From Pseudomonadota bacterium (GTDB lineage: Bacteria > Pseudomonadota > Alphaproteobacteria > Acetobacterales > Acetobacteraceae): a DNA stretch of 33,080 nucleotides. Location of the stretch: the NCBI GenBank assembly GCA_023424475.1, contig JAFADX010000389.1:1-33080 (forward strand). Reading direction: 5' to 3'. The notes beneath the pieces were generated by a model. It worked only from the letters and a program-made list of their open reading frames with translations. It did not search any database and was not told the DNA's origin. This document shows positions 24,689-33,080 of this stretch, piece after piece (the first letter of the stretch is position 1; every line of letters starts with the position of its first letter). A program made the translations under genes and the position numbers.

Positions 24689-24807
24689 GGGGGAGGAGAA
24701 CCTCCCCCGCTCCCCCTCCCTTCCTTGATTCCCTGGTGCGGACCGCCACGGTCGGTCTGCAGGTATCCAAAGAAGGAGGGGGGATTCGGGGGGAGTTCAC
24801 TCCCCCC
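24689..24807. repeat. Compound palindromic element with paired end hairpins
   Basis: Each end carries a perfect 8-bp hairpin with a 4-base loop (24689-24708 and 24788-24807). The outer regions are also imperfect inverted copies of each other (24689-24726 against 24769-24807). The centre contains a further 8-bp near-perfect pair, gcggaccg with cggtctgc. The whole 119-base unit is thus a nested palindrome between two convergent genes. This resembles REP/BIME-type elements and would terminate transcription both ways. It overlaps the last codons of the cupin gene. Confidence 0.72.
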
Positions 24808-25264
24808 GACCTTGCCTCGACCGCGGCCGCCAGTCCGGCGCTGCCATCTCGAACCCCGCGAAATCGAAGGCGGGGCTCACCGTGCACCCCACCAGCGTCC
24901 AGCGCCCGAGCGAGACGGCGCTCTGCCACCACCCCTTCGGCACCATCGCGAAGGGCCTCTGATGCCGCGACAGGTCGGGCCCCAGCCGCGCCGTTTCCGC
25001 ATCCTGCCCGTCCGCCGACATCGACAGCGCGAGCGGCCCGCCCGCATACCAGTGCCAAGCCTCGGCCGCGTCCACGCGGTGCCAGTGGCTGACCTCGCCC
25101 GCCGCGAGCAGGAAGTAGATCGCGGTCCCCGCGCCGCGCGACCCGTCGGCCGGCGCATCGCGCCAGGTCTCGCGATAGTGGCCGCCTTCGGGATGCGGCT
25201 GCAGGCCAAGGGCGGCGATCACCTGCGCGGCCGTGACCGAGGGGTCGCGCAGGTCAGGGGCCAT
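24797..25264 (-). CDS. DUF985-type cupin
   Basis: 155 residues with the DUF985 cupin pattern: LGLQPHPEGGHYRETW near the N-terminus, AIYFLLAAGEVSHWHRVDAAEAWHWY in the barrel, and GWWQSA then GCTVSPAFDFAGFEM at the end. Family members are small beta-barrel sugar- or ligand-binding proteins of unproven function. The start at 25264 overlaps the GST stop by one base (TGATG), so the two are coupled. The last residues (after about RPRSRQ) and the stop codon fall inside the palindromic element, whose right-hand hairpin loop contains the TGA. Confidence 0.87.
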   Translation of the reverse strand: MAPDLRDPSVTAAQVIAALGLQPHPEGGHYRETWRDAPADGSRGAGTAIYFLLAAGEVSHWHRVDAAEAWHWYAGGPLALSMSADGQDAETARLGPDLSRHQRPFAMVPKGWWQSAVSLGRWTLVGCTVSPAFDFAGFEMAAPDWRPRSRQGRGE

Positions 25265-25863
25265 CAGCCGGCCGGCACCGTCTGCGCGATCGGCGGCAGC
25301 TTCGACACCCCGGCGAACCAGGCCGCAAGCTTCGGGTGCGCCTCCCGCCACGGCTCCGCGCCGAAGCGGAAGTCGAGATAGCCGAGCGCGCAGGCCACCG
25401 CTATCTCGCCGATATGCGACAGCCCCTTGGGCGGATTCGCCTCGAGCATGTCGAGAGCGCGCTCGATCGCGGCCTTCTGCCGCGCGTCGAAGGCCTTGCG
25501 CCCATCGTCCTGCGGCAGCGCAACCTGCATCCGCCGTCCCACCGCGGCGTCCAGGATGCCGTCCGCCGTCGCATGCATGATCTGCGCGGCGAGCCGCGCC
25601 GGCGTGCCGGGCGGCGGAAACAGCGCCGGCGCATCGCCGATGGTGTCGAGATACTCGCAGATCACCGGGCTGTCGTAGATCGCCGTCCCGTCGTCCGCGA
25701 CCAGCGCCGGCACCTTCGACAGCGGGTTGTCGGCCAGCAGCCCGGGCGGCGAGACATGCGGGTTGGTGTCCACCGTCTCGATGCGGCCCTCGAGCCCGCG
25801 CGCGATCGCGCAGGCCATCACCTTCCGCACATAGGGGCTGGCGGGCGAATGGTGCAGCTTCAT
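25264..25863 (-). CDS. Glutathione S-transferase family protein
   Basis: 199 residues. The N-terminal thioredoxin-like domain (MKLHHSPASPYVRKV, with the cis-Pro region NPLSKVPAL and DSPVICEYLD for glutathione binding) is followed by an all-helical C-terminal domain. S7 or S10 is the likely thiol-activating residue in this bacterial class. Role: conjugation or reduction of electrophiles in the cytosol; the substrate is not predictable. Upstream gloB, also glutathione-dependent, lies 22 bases away on the same strand, so gloB, gst and the cupin gene may be one operon. Confidence 0.92.
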   Translation of the reverse strand: MKLHHSPASPYVRKVMACAIARGLEGRIETVDTNPHVSPPGLLADNPLSKVPALVADDGTAIYDSPVICEYLDTIGDAPALFPPPGTPARLAAQIMHATADGILDAAVGRRMQVALPQDDGRKAFDARQKAAIERALDMLEANPPKGLSHIGEIAVACALGYLDFRFGAEPWREAHPKLAAWFAGVSKLPPIAQTVPAG

Positions 25864-25885
25864 TCCGTCGTTCCTCCCGTCCGCG

Positions 25886-26614
25886 TCAGCCGCGGAACAC
25901 GTCCTTGCCCGCGCGGATGCGCGCGAGGGTCGCGGCATCCTTGGCGCGCATGAAGGGATTGGTCGCGAGTTCCTGCCCGATCGTGGTCGGCACCGTCGCC
26001 TGGCCCGCCGCGCGCTGGGCCGCGATCTCGTCGGCGCGGGCGCGCAGCGCGGGGTTCTCCGGCTCGGCCGTCAGGGCGAAGCGCGCATTGCTCTCGCTGT
26101 ATTCGTGGCCGCAGCACGCCAGCGTCTCGGGCGGCAGCGCCGCGAGGCGCTGCAGGCTGTCGAACATCTCCTCCGCCGTGCCCTCGAGCAACCGCCCGCA
26201 GCCGAGCGAGAACAGCGTGTCGCCGCACAGCACGATGGCGGAATCGGGGAAGTGGAACGCGATGTGCCCGCGGGTGTGCCCGTCGCTCGCCAGCACCTCG
26301 GCCGGCGCGCCGAGCACGTCGATCGTCTCGCCCGGCTTCACTGCCTGGTCGAGCTTCGGCAGCCGGTGCGCATCCGCCGCCGCGCCGATCACCTTCGCAC
26401 CGGTCTGCGCGACCAGGTCCGCGACGCCGGCGACATGGTCGCCGTGATGGTGCGTGAGGAGAATGACGTCGAGCTTCCCGCCGGTCGCGGCCAGCGCCGC
26501 GGCGACCGGCGCCGCCTCCCCGGGGTCGCAGACCGCGCAGCGGCCATCCGGCGCCCGCAGCAGCCACGCATAGTTGTCGGAAAGACACGGCACGGCGGTC
26601 ACGGTCAACGGCAT
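25886..26614 (-). CDS. gloB: Hydroxyacylglutathione hydrolase (glyoxalase II)
   Basis: 242 residues of the metallo-beta-lactamase fold with the dinuclear metal motif T54-H-H-H-G-D-H60, then H113 (SDGHTRGH), D132 (CGDTLF) and H170 (GHEYSESN), all as in GloB. It hydrolyses S-D-lactoylglutathione to D-lactate and glutathione, the second step of methylglyoxal detoxification. The start at 26614 (MPLTVTAV) has AAAGG a few bases upstream; an ATG five codons earlier is possible. It is divergent from a methyltransferase gene and followed by the GST gene. Confidence 0.95.
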   Translation of the reverse strand: MPLTVTAVPCLSDNYAWLLRAPDGRCAVCDPGEAAPVAAALAATGGKLDVILLTHHHGDHVAGVADLVAQTGAKVIGAAADAHRLPKLDQAVKPGETIDVLGAPAEVLASDGHTRGHIAFHFPDSAIVLCGDTLFSLGCGRLLEGTAEEMFDSLQRLAALPPETLACCGHEYSESNARFALTAEPENPALRARADEIAAQRAAGQATVPTTIGQELATNPFMRAKDAATLARIRAGKDVFRG

Positions 26615-26682
26615 GCGGTTGCCTTTCATCGCTGGGTCGCAGGGGCATCCCATCCGCCCCCGGGCTCCCCTATATCCCCCGC

Positions 26683-27387
26683 ATGGGCGGTGAGGTCCAC
26701 GGGCTCGGTCATTTCTATGCATCGCTGGAGGGCACGGCGGCAGGCCGGCTCCTGGCCCAGCGCCTGCGCGCCATGTGGCCGGCGCTGCCACGCCTCGCGC
26801 TGCTGGGCGTCGGCCACGCGGTTCCCTATCTCGACCTCTGGCGGGCCGAGGCGGCGCGCTGCATCGCCCTCTCCCCGGCCCAGCTCGGCGTCGCCGGCTA
26901 CCCGCCGGGCGGCCCCTCGGCGGCGCTGGTGGCAGAAGAGGAGAGCCTGCCCTTCCCCGATCTCAGCTTCGACCGGATCCTGCTGGTCCATGGCCTCGAG
27001 ACCGCGGAGAACGCCCGGCGGCTGCTGCGGGAGGTCTGGCGCGTGATGAAGGACGACGGCCGCCTGCTGGTGGTCGCCCCCAACCGGCGCGGCCTCTGGG
27101 CCCATGCCGAGCATACCCCCTTCGGCCACGGCCAGCCCTATTCCCCCGGCCAGGTCGGCCGGCTGCTGACCCGCCAGTTGTTCCGCGTGGAACGGCGCGA
27201 TGCCGCGCTCTATACCCCGCCCTACGCGCCCTTCCTGCGTTCGGGCGGCACCTGGGAACGATTCGGCCGGGCCTGCTGGCCGGCCCGCTATGCCGGCCTT
27301 GCGATCGTGGAGGCGCGCAAGGACCTGCTGGCCGCCGCCCCGGCCGGCACCATCGAGGCAGCCCGCCGCGTGCTGCTGCCGGCCTGA
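26683..27387 (+). CDS. Class I SAM-dependent methyltransferase
   Basis: 234 residues. The SAM-binding motif I region is LALLGVGHAVPYL (38-50), the post-I acidic segment is modified, and motif IV/V is FDRILLVHGLE. LREVWRVMKDDGRLLVVAPNRRGLWA is the typical UbiE/COQ5-like helix and strand. Substrate unknown. The pairing with divergent gloB is, to my knowledge, common in alphaproteobacteria. No ribosome site precedes the ATG; a TATATC lies seven bases before it, compatible with a leaderless transcript. Convergent with dapB across 27 bases. Confidence 0.85.
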   Translation: MGGEVHGLGHFYASLEGTAAGRLLAQRLRAMWPALPRLALLGVGHAVPYLDLWRAEAARCIALSPAQLGVAGYPPGGPSAALVAEEESLPFPDLSFDRILLVHGLETAENARRLLREVWRVMKDDGRLLVVAPNRRGLWAHAEHTPFGHGQPYSPGQVGRLLTRQLFRVERRDAALYTPPYAPFLRSGGTWERFGRACWPARYAGLAIVEARKDLLAAAPAGTIEAARRVLLPA

Positions 27388-27414
27388 CCGGCCGCAGCGC
27401 CGCGCGCCCCGGCG

Positions 27415-28194
27415 CTACATCCCCAGCACGTCCTTCATCGCATAGAGCCCCGGGGCACGCCCCCGCACCCAGAGCGCCGCGCGCACCGCCCCGGTCGCAT
27501 AGACGCGCCGGTCGAAGGAGCGGTGCGTCAGGCTGATGTGCTCCGATCCGGCGGCGAAGATCAGCGTGTGCTCGCCCACCACCTGGCCGCCGCGCAGCGC
27601 CGCGAAGCCGATGGTGCCCGTCCGGCGCGCGCCGCAATGCCCGTCGCGCCCGGATTCCGTCCCCGCGGCCTCGAGCGTCGTCCCCCGCCCCGCCGCCACC
27701 GCGCGCCCGAGCGCGACCGCGGTACCCGACGGCGCATCGACCTTCTGGCGATGGTGCATCTCGACGATCTCGGCATCGTACTGCTCCGGCGGCAGCGCGG
27801 CGGCCATGCGCTCGGCGACGGCAAGGAAGAGGTTCACCCCCGGCGCGAAGTTCGCCGCATAGACGATGGCGACGCGCTTCGCCGCCTCGGCCACCGCCGC
27901 CTCGTCCTCGGCGGACAGGCCGGACGAACCGAGGACCAGCGGCGTGCCCGTCTCCGCCGCGGCCAGGGCATGGGCGCGGGCGCTATGGGCATGGGTGAAG
28001 TCGATCAGAACGTCGCTCGCCGCGCAGAGCGCGACGACATCGGGCAGCACCGGCAGGCCGGGCGGCAGGCGGTCGAGGCTGGCGCCGGGCCTGATCGTGC
28101 CGCCGGCGAGCGCGGCGCCGGCGGCGGACACCTCCTCGGCAAGCAGGCGGCCCATGCGGCCGGCGATGCCGGCAATGCCGATGCGGATGGTCAC
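27415..28194 (-). CDS. dapB: 4-hydroxy-tetrahydrodipicolinate reductase
   Basis: 259 residues. The N-terminal nucleotide-binding motif is GIAGIAGRMGR (6-16). The signature E145-M-H-H-R-Q-K151-V-D-A-P-S-G-T158 contains the catalytic His and Lys. It reduces hydroxy-tetrahydrodipicolinate with NAD(P)H in the lysine and diaminopimelate pathway. The start is a GTG at 28194. The gene follows dnaK and dnaJ on the same strand, a conserved order in many alphaproteobacteria. A hairpin in the 99-base gap after dnaJ may lower read-through, so dapB could also have its own promoter. Confidence 0.96.
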   Translation of the reverse strand: MTIRIGIAGIAGRMGRLLAEEVSAAGAALAGGTIRPGASLDRLPPGLPVLPDVVALCAASDVLIDFTHAHSARAHALAAAETGTPLVLGSSGLSAEDEAAVAEAAKRVAIVYAANFAPGVNLFLAVAERMAAALPPEQYDAEIVEMHHRQKVDAPSGTAVALGRAVAAGRGTTLEAAGTESGRDGHCGARRTGTIGFAALRGGQVVGEHTLIFAAGSEHISLTHRSFDRRVYATGAVRAALWVRGRAPGLYAMKDVLGM

Positions 28195-28266
28195 GGCGGG
28201 ATCCTTTCGTGTGCGGCCCGGGCGGATTGTCGCCCGGCGCGCCGGCGGGGCAAGGGGTCGCGGCCG

Positions 28267-28289
28267 CCGGGGAGGGCCACCCTCCCCGG
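28267..28289 (-). terminator. Hairpin after dnaJ
   Basis: Perfect 10-bp GC-rich stem (28267-28276 with 28280-28289) and a 3-base loop, five bases after the dnaJ stop. No T-run follows on the minus strand, so it may be an RNA end-stabilising or partial terminator structure rather than a full stop before dapB. Confidence 0.5.
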
Positions 28290-28293
28290 GGCT

Positions 28294-29442
28294 TCAGCGC
28301 CCCAACCCGTCCCAGAACTCCTTCACCTTCGCGAAGAAGCCTTCGCTTTCCGGATGCGTCCTGTCGCCGCTCCCGGCCTCGGCCTCGAACTGCTCCAGCA
28401 GTTCGCGCTGCCGCGGCGTCAGGTTCTGCGGCGTCTCGACGCTCACCTGCACGTACATGTCCCCGCGCGCGGCCGACCGCAGCACCGAGAAGCCCTTGCC
28501 CCGCAGCCGGAACTGGTCCCCGGTCTGGGTGCCGGCCGGGATCGTCACCCGCGCGCGGCCGCCGTCGATGCTCGGCACCTCGACATGCCCGCCAAGGGCC
28601 GCCTGGGTCATGCGCAGCGGCACGCGGATGAAGATGTTCGCGCCGTCGCGCTGGAAGATCGGGTGCGGCTTCACCGCGATATCCACGTAGAGGTCGCCCG
28701 ATGGCGCCCCCCGCAACCCGGCCTCGCCTTCCCCGGCGAGGCGGATGCGCGTGCCGTCCTCCACCCCCGGCGGGATGGTCACGTTCAGCGAACGTTCCCG
28801 CTGCACGCGCCCCGCGCCATGACAGATCTTGCAGGGATTCTTGATGATGCGCCCGGACCCGCCGCAGGTCGGGCAGGTCCGCTCGATCAGGAAGAAGCCC
28901 TGCTGCGCGCGGATCTTGCCTGCCCCGTTGCAGCCCGGGCAGGTCTGCGCGCCGGCGGAGGAACCGCCCTCCGCCCCCGTCCCCTTGCACGCCTCGCAGG
29001 AAACCGAGGTCGGGATGCGGATGTTCGTCTTGGTGCCGGCGAAGGCGTCCTCGAGGCTGATCTCCACCTGCGTCCGCAGGTCCGCCCCCCGGCCCGTCGC
29101 GCCGCCGCGCGCGCCGCGGCCGCCGCCGAAGCGGCCGAACATCTCCTCGAAGATGTCCTCGAAGGCGCCGCCGAAGGGGCCGCCGCCGAAGCCGCCGCCC
29201 CCGCCGGGCCCGCCCTGGTCGAAGGCGGCATGGCCGAAGCGGTCGTAGGCGGCGCGCTTCTCGCCGTCCTTCAGGACATCGTAGGCCTCGTTCACCTCCT
29301 TGAACCTGGCCTCGGCCTCGTGGTCACCCTGGTTGCGGTCAGGGTGGTACTTCATCGCGAGCTTGCGGTAGGCCTTCTTCAGGGCCTCCTCGTTGGCGTC
29401 GCGGGCGACGCCAAGGACCTCGTAGTAGTCCCTCTTAGACAT
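28294..29442 (-). CDS. dnaJ: Chaperone DnaJ (Hsp40)
   Basis: 382 residues with all domains: J domain (about 1-70, HPD at 33-35), a Gly/Phe-rich linker (about 75-125), a zinc-binding domain with four C-x2-C-x-G-x-G repeats (CEACKGTG, CPGCNGAG, CPTCGGSG, CKICHGAG), and the C-terminal peptide-binding domains. It delivers unfolded clients to DnaK and stimulates its ATPase. The start at 29442 gives the standard MSKRDYYEVLGV. It lies 116 bases downstream of dnaK with a hairpin in the gap, suggesting co-transcription with reduced dosage. Confidence 0.98.
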   Translation of the reverse strand: MSKRDYYEVLGVARDANEEALKKAYRKLAMKYHPDRNQGDHEAEARFKEVNEAYDVLKDGEKRAAYDRFGHAAFDQGGPGGGGGFGGGPFGGAFEDIFEEMFGRFGGGRGARGGATGRGADLRTQVEISLEDAFAGTKTNIRIPTSVSCEACKGTGAEGGSSAGAQTCPGCNGAGKIRAQQGFFLIERTCPTCGGSGRIIKNPCKICHGAGRVQRERSLNVTIPPGVEDGTRIRLAGEGEAGLRGAPSGDLYVDIAVKPHPIFQRDGANIFIRVPLRMTQAALGGHVEVPSIDGGRARVTIPAGTQTGDQFRLRGKGFSVLRSAARGDMYVQVSVETPQNLTPRQRELLEQFEAEAGSGDRTHPESEGFFAKVKEFWDGLGR

Positions 29443-29497
29443 CCATGATGCCCCCGGACGCCGGGCGCCTGCCGGTCATCGCACTGGTCGGAACGAA

Positions 29498-29531
29498 GCG
29501 CCGCCCGGTCCTTGGCGGGACCAGGCGGCGC
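29498..29531 (-). terminator. Hairpin in the dnaK-dnaJ gap, partial terminator or attenuator
   Basis: Stem of 8 bp plus 5 bp with one mismatch (29498-29505 with 29524-29531, 29507-29511 with 29518-29522) and a 6-base loop. Lying between two co-directional chaperone genes without a strong T-run, it is likely to weaken read-through so that less DnaJ than DnaK is made, or to protect the dnaK message end. Confidence 0.55.
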
Positions 29532-29558
29532 GGGCTTCTCTAGGCGAAGCGCATCTCG

Positions 29559-31484
<1,926 letters not shown>

Positions 31485-31553
31485 CCGATACTCTCCTCTG
31501 CGGCAGGCGGGATCGGCCCGGAGTTGGCGCCGTGCCCGCCCCCTGTGCTGAAC

Positions 31554-31571
31554 CGGCGGCGCGCGCCGCCG
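31554..31571. repeat. 18-bp perfect GC palindrome in the dnaK leader
   Basis: C-GGCGGCGCGCGCCGCC-G reads the same on both strands. If the promoter at 31624-31652 is used, it lies inside the 5' untranslated region of dnaK, about 70 bases before the ATG, where it could fold into a very stable stem or act as a protein site. Confidence 0.6.
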
Positions 31572-31623
31572 CGGATGGGGTGGTTGGGGGTCCCTGCGCG
31601 GGGCAGGGCTCATGACCAGTCGC

Positions 31624-31652
31624 ATGTATTGATCCGCGCGGCTGGGGACAAG
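31624..31652 (-). promoter_or_regulatory. Sigma-32-like promoter candidate for dnaK
   Basis: On the minus strand CTTG (31652-31649) and CAATACAT (31631-31624) are separated by 17 bases. CTTG is the core of heat-shock -35 elements, and the -10 is a partial match to CCCCATNT. The expected start would leave a leader of about 130 bases. The call rests on a weak consensus and a sensible position. Confidence 0.4.
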
Positions 31653-31783
31653 TCCCGGATCGGCGCTGCGACGCACGCTTTATGCCCGGCCGCCCGGCCA
31701 CCCGCCTTGCGCCGGCCATCCGCCTTGCGGCGGCGCAAGACGTGATCCATGTTCGTTGCGCAGGCGGCCCGTACCTCCCTAGG

Positions 31784-31805
31784 CTTCCCGGAAACCGCCG
31801 GGAAG
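31784..31805 (+). promoter_or_regulatory. Hairpin covering the ribosome site of the amine oxidase gene
   Basis: A perfect 8-bp stem (CTTCCCGG at 31784-31791 with CCGGGAAG at 31798-31805) and a 6-base loop. The right arm contains most of the GGAAGG ribosome site eight bases before the ATG at 31815, so folding would hide it. Confidence 0.5.
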
Positions 31806-31814
31806 GACCACCGC

Positions 31815-33080
31815 ATGGCCGCGCTGCCGGGCGCCAGCCGCCGCACCCTGCTCCGCCTGCTCGCCGCCGCTGCGGCGCCTCCCCTCGCCCCCGCCCGGGC
31901 CCAGGTCCGGCCGCTCACCGTGGTCGTGGTGGGAGCGGGCCTCGCCGGGCTCGGCTGCGCCCGGGCGCTCGCCGATGCCGGCCACCGCGTCACGGTGCTC
32001 GAGGCCCGGGCCCGCACCGGCGGCCGCCTGCACACGGTCGACTTCCAGGGCGTCCGGCTCGACCTCGGCGGCGCCTGGATCCATGGGCCGGAGGGCAACC
32101 CCCTTACCCCGCTCGCCGATGCCGCGGGCATCCGGCGGATGCCGACCTACGATGCCCGCTCGGTGATGGCCGACGCCGACGGCCGCCGCCTGACCGAGGC
32201 CGAGACGGCCGCCATCTTCGACACGGTCGGCCGCCTCATCGCCCATGACAGCCCCTATGCCTGGCGGGGTGCGACCGACGTCTCCCTGGCCGAGGCGGTG
32301 CCCCTGCTCGACCCCATCACCCGCACCAACCCCTATGATCGCCGGGTCTCCCGCTGGCTCGCCGCCTATGTCGCGGGCTATGCCGGGGGCGACGCGGCCG
32401 AGGTCTCCGCCCATGGCTGGTTCGGCGGGGAGGGCGAGATCCCCGAGGAGAACCACCTCCTCGACCGCGGCTACAATGCCATCACGGATCTGCTGGCGCG
32501 CGGCCTCGACATCCGCCTGCGCCATCCGGTCCGGGCCATCCGCCTGGCCGGGGCGGGGGTGGTGGTCGCCACCGCCGACCAGGCCTTCTTCGCCGACCGG
32601 GTGGTGGTGACCCTGCCGCTCGGCGTGCTCAAGCGCGGCGACGTCGAGTTCGACCCGCCGCTGCCCGGCGCCCATCAGGGGGCGATCGCGCGTATCGGCA
32701 ACGGGCTGCTGAACAAGATCGTGCTGGCCTTCCCCCGCGCCTTCTGGCCGCCCGAGACGCATTACCTGCGCAGCCTGTCGGACCTGCGGGACAACGCCAC
32801 TCCGGAGATGGTCAGCCTGCAGCCCCATCTCGGCCGGCCCGTCCTGGTCGCCCTGGTCGGCGGTTCGGCAGCCCAGCGGATCGAGATGCTGCCCGACCCC
32901 GCCCAGGTCGCCCTGGTGATGGAGGCGTTGCGCCGGATGTTCGGCCGCGCCGTCCCGAACCCGGTCGCCACCCGCGTCACCCGCTGGTCGCGCGACGTCT
33001 TCGCCCGCGGCTCATACTCCTTCCTGCCGGTCGGCGCCTCGCTCGCGGACCACGCCGCGCTCTGCCGCCCGGTCGAAGGC
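31815..33080 (+). CDS. Flavin monoamine oxidase family protein, Tat-exported (3' end missing)
   Basis: 422 codons without a stop, running off the window. The N-terminus is a Tat-like signal (twin Arg at 9-10, SRRTLLRLL, then an Ala-rich stretch to PARAQ at about 30). The FAD motif VVVVGAGLAGLGCARAL begins at about 36, and the FAD ribose site EARARTGGRLHT and the segment LDLGGAWIHGPEGNPL are typical of amine/polyamine oxidases. A second conserved region, VVVTLPLGVLKRGDVEFDPPLP, is also typical of the family. It should oxidise an amine in the periplasm, with the folded FAD protein exported by Tat. The start has GGAAGG eight bases upstream, within a hairpin. It is divergent from dnaK; no link is evident. 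Confidence 0.92.
   Translation, partial: MAALPGASRRTLLRLLAAAAAPPLAPARAQVRPLTVVVVGAGLAGLGCARALADAGHRVTVLEARARTGGRLHTVDFQGVRLDLGGAWIHGPEGNPLTPLADAAGIRRMPTYDARSVMADADGRRLTEAETAAIFDTVGRLIAHDSPYAWRGATDVSLAEAVPLLDPITRTNPYDRRVSRWLAAYVAGYAGGDAAEVSAHGWFGGEGEIPEENHLLDRGYNAITDLLARGLDIRLRHPVRAIRLAGAGVVVATADQAFFADRVVVTLPLGVLKRGDVEFDPPLPGAHQGAIARIGNGLLNKIVLAFPRAFWPPETHYLRSLSDLRDNATPEMVSLQPHLGRPVLVALVGGSAAQRIEMLPDPAQVALVMEALRRMFGRAVPNPVATRVTRWSRDVFARGSYSFLPVGASLADHAALCRPVEG

Larger units (their letters stand above)
31485..31814. promoter_or_regulatory. Divergent regulatory region between dnaK and the amine oxidase gene
   Basis: This 330-base gap holds no convincing gene. It contains an 18-bp perfect palindrome at 31554-31571, a possible heat-shock promoter at 31624-31652, a GGGAC-AA-GTCCC dyad over its -35 (31645-31656), two tandem 18-base units at 31696-31731 with two mismatches, and a hairpin at 31784-31805. 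No CIRCE element (TTAGCACTC-type repeat) is present, so HrcA control is unlikely. Confidence 0.6.

Noticed and set aside
27523..29448. 641-codon plus-strand frame antisense to dapB and dnaJ
   Set aside because: It spans two well-conserved genes and their gap with no family resemblance; shadow frame.
31610..31750. 46-codon minus-strand frame upstream of dnaK
   Set aside because: No ribosome site, and it contains the tandem 18-base units; likely chance.
31485..31814. CIRCE/HrcA site upstream of dnaK
   Set aside because: No TTAGCACTC-N9-GAGTGCTAA-like repeat on either strand.

Overview
The window is a gene-dense, uniformly GC-rich stretch of bacterial chromosome. The GC-rich third codon positions, the dnaK-dnaJ-dapB order, the alphaproteobacterial-type GloB locus and the many stand-alone solute-binding proteins point to an alphaproteobacterium. 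Acetobacteraceae (Roseomonas-like) is my best guess, by inference only. I see no tRNA, rRNA, CRISPR array, transposase or prophage gene. Most long antisense reading frames are GC-driven shadows of real genes.

Layout. 1-3197: an iron-uptake operon on the minus strand (TonB-dependent siderophore receptor, PiuC-type dioxygenase, an unidentified Pro/Ala-rich protein) linked by two ATGA overlaps behind a Fur-box-like site. 3198-8122: an M3 peptidase, a ModA-like binding protein without signal peptide, an MFS transporter, and a YgaV/YgaP-like sulfur-responsive pair (ArsR regulator plus rhodanese with membrane tail). 8123-12939: a broken GntR regulator, then ureidoglycolate-lyase-like, SDR, enolase-superfamily and glycerol-3-phosphate dehydrogenase genes. 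12897-16388: a tungstate-type ABC transporter locus in an unusual arrangement. The HTH/periplasmic-binding-fold regulator diverges from tupC-tupA, while the permease tupB faces them on the opposite strand behind a small Arg-rich ORF.

16447-19899: a peptide-type binding protein without signal peptide, divergent from two overlapping NodB/PuuE-like deacetylase paralogues. 20006-25863: a tandem universal stress protein, a D-aminopeptidase coupled to an alpha/beta hydrolase, an orphan amino-acid binding protein, and a cupin/GST pair. 25886-31484: gloB divergent from a methyltransferase, then dapB, dnaJ and dnaK. 31815-33080: the start of a Tat-exported flavin amine oxidase cut by the window end.

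Two intergenic palindromic elements (5667-5785 and 24689-24807) fill the gaps between convergent genes and look like REP/MITE-type repeats acting as two-way terminators; one supplies a stop codon to its neighbour. The points most worth following are the split tup locus with its coupled small ORF, the deacetylase pair in which one paralogue lost a His, the enolase-superfamily enzyme with K-x-Q in place of K-x-K, the two-cysteine ArsR regulator with a TTG start, and the frameshifted GntR gene.
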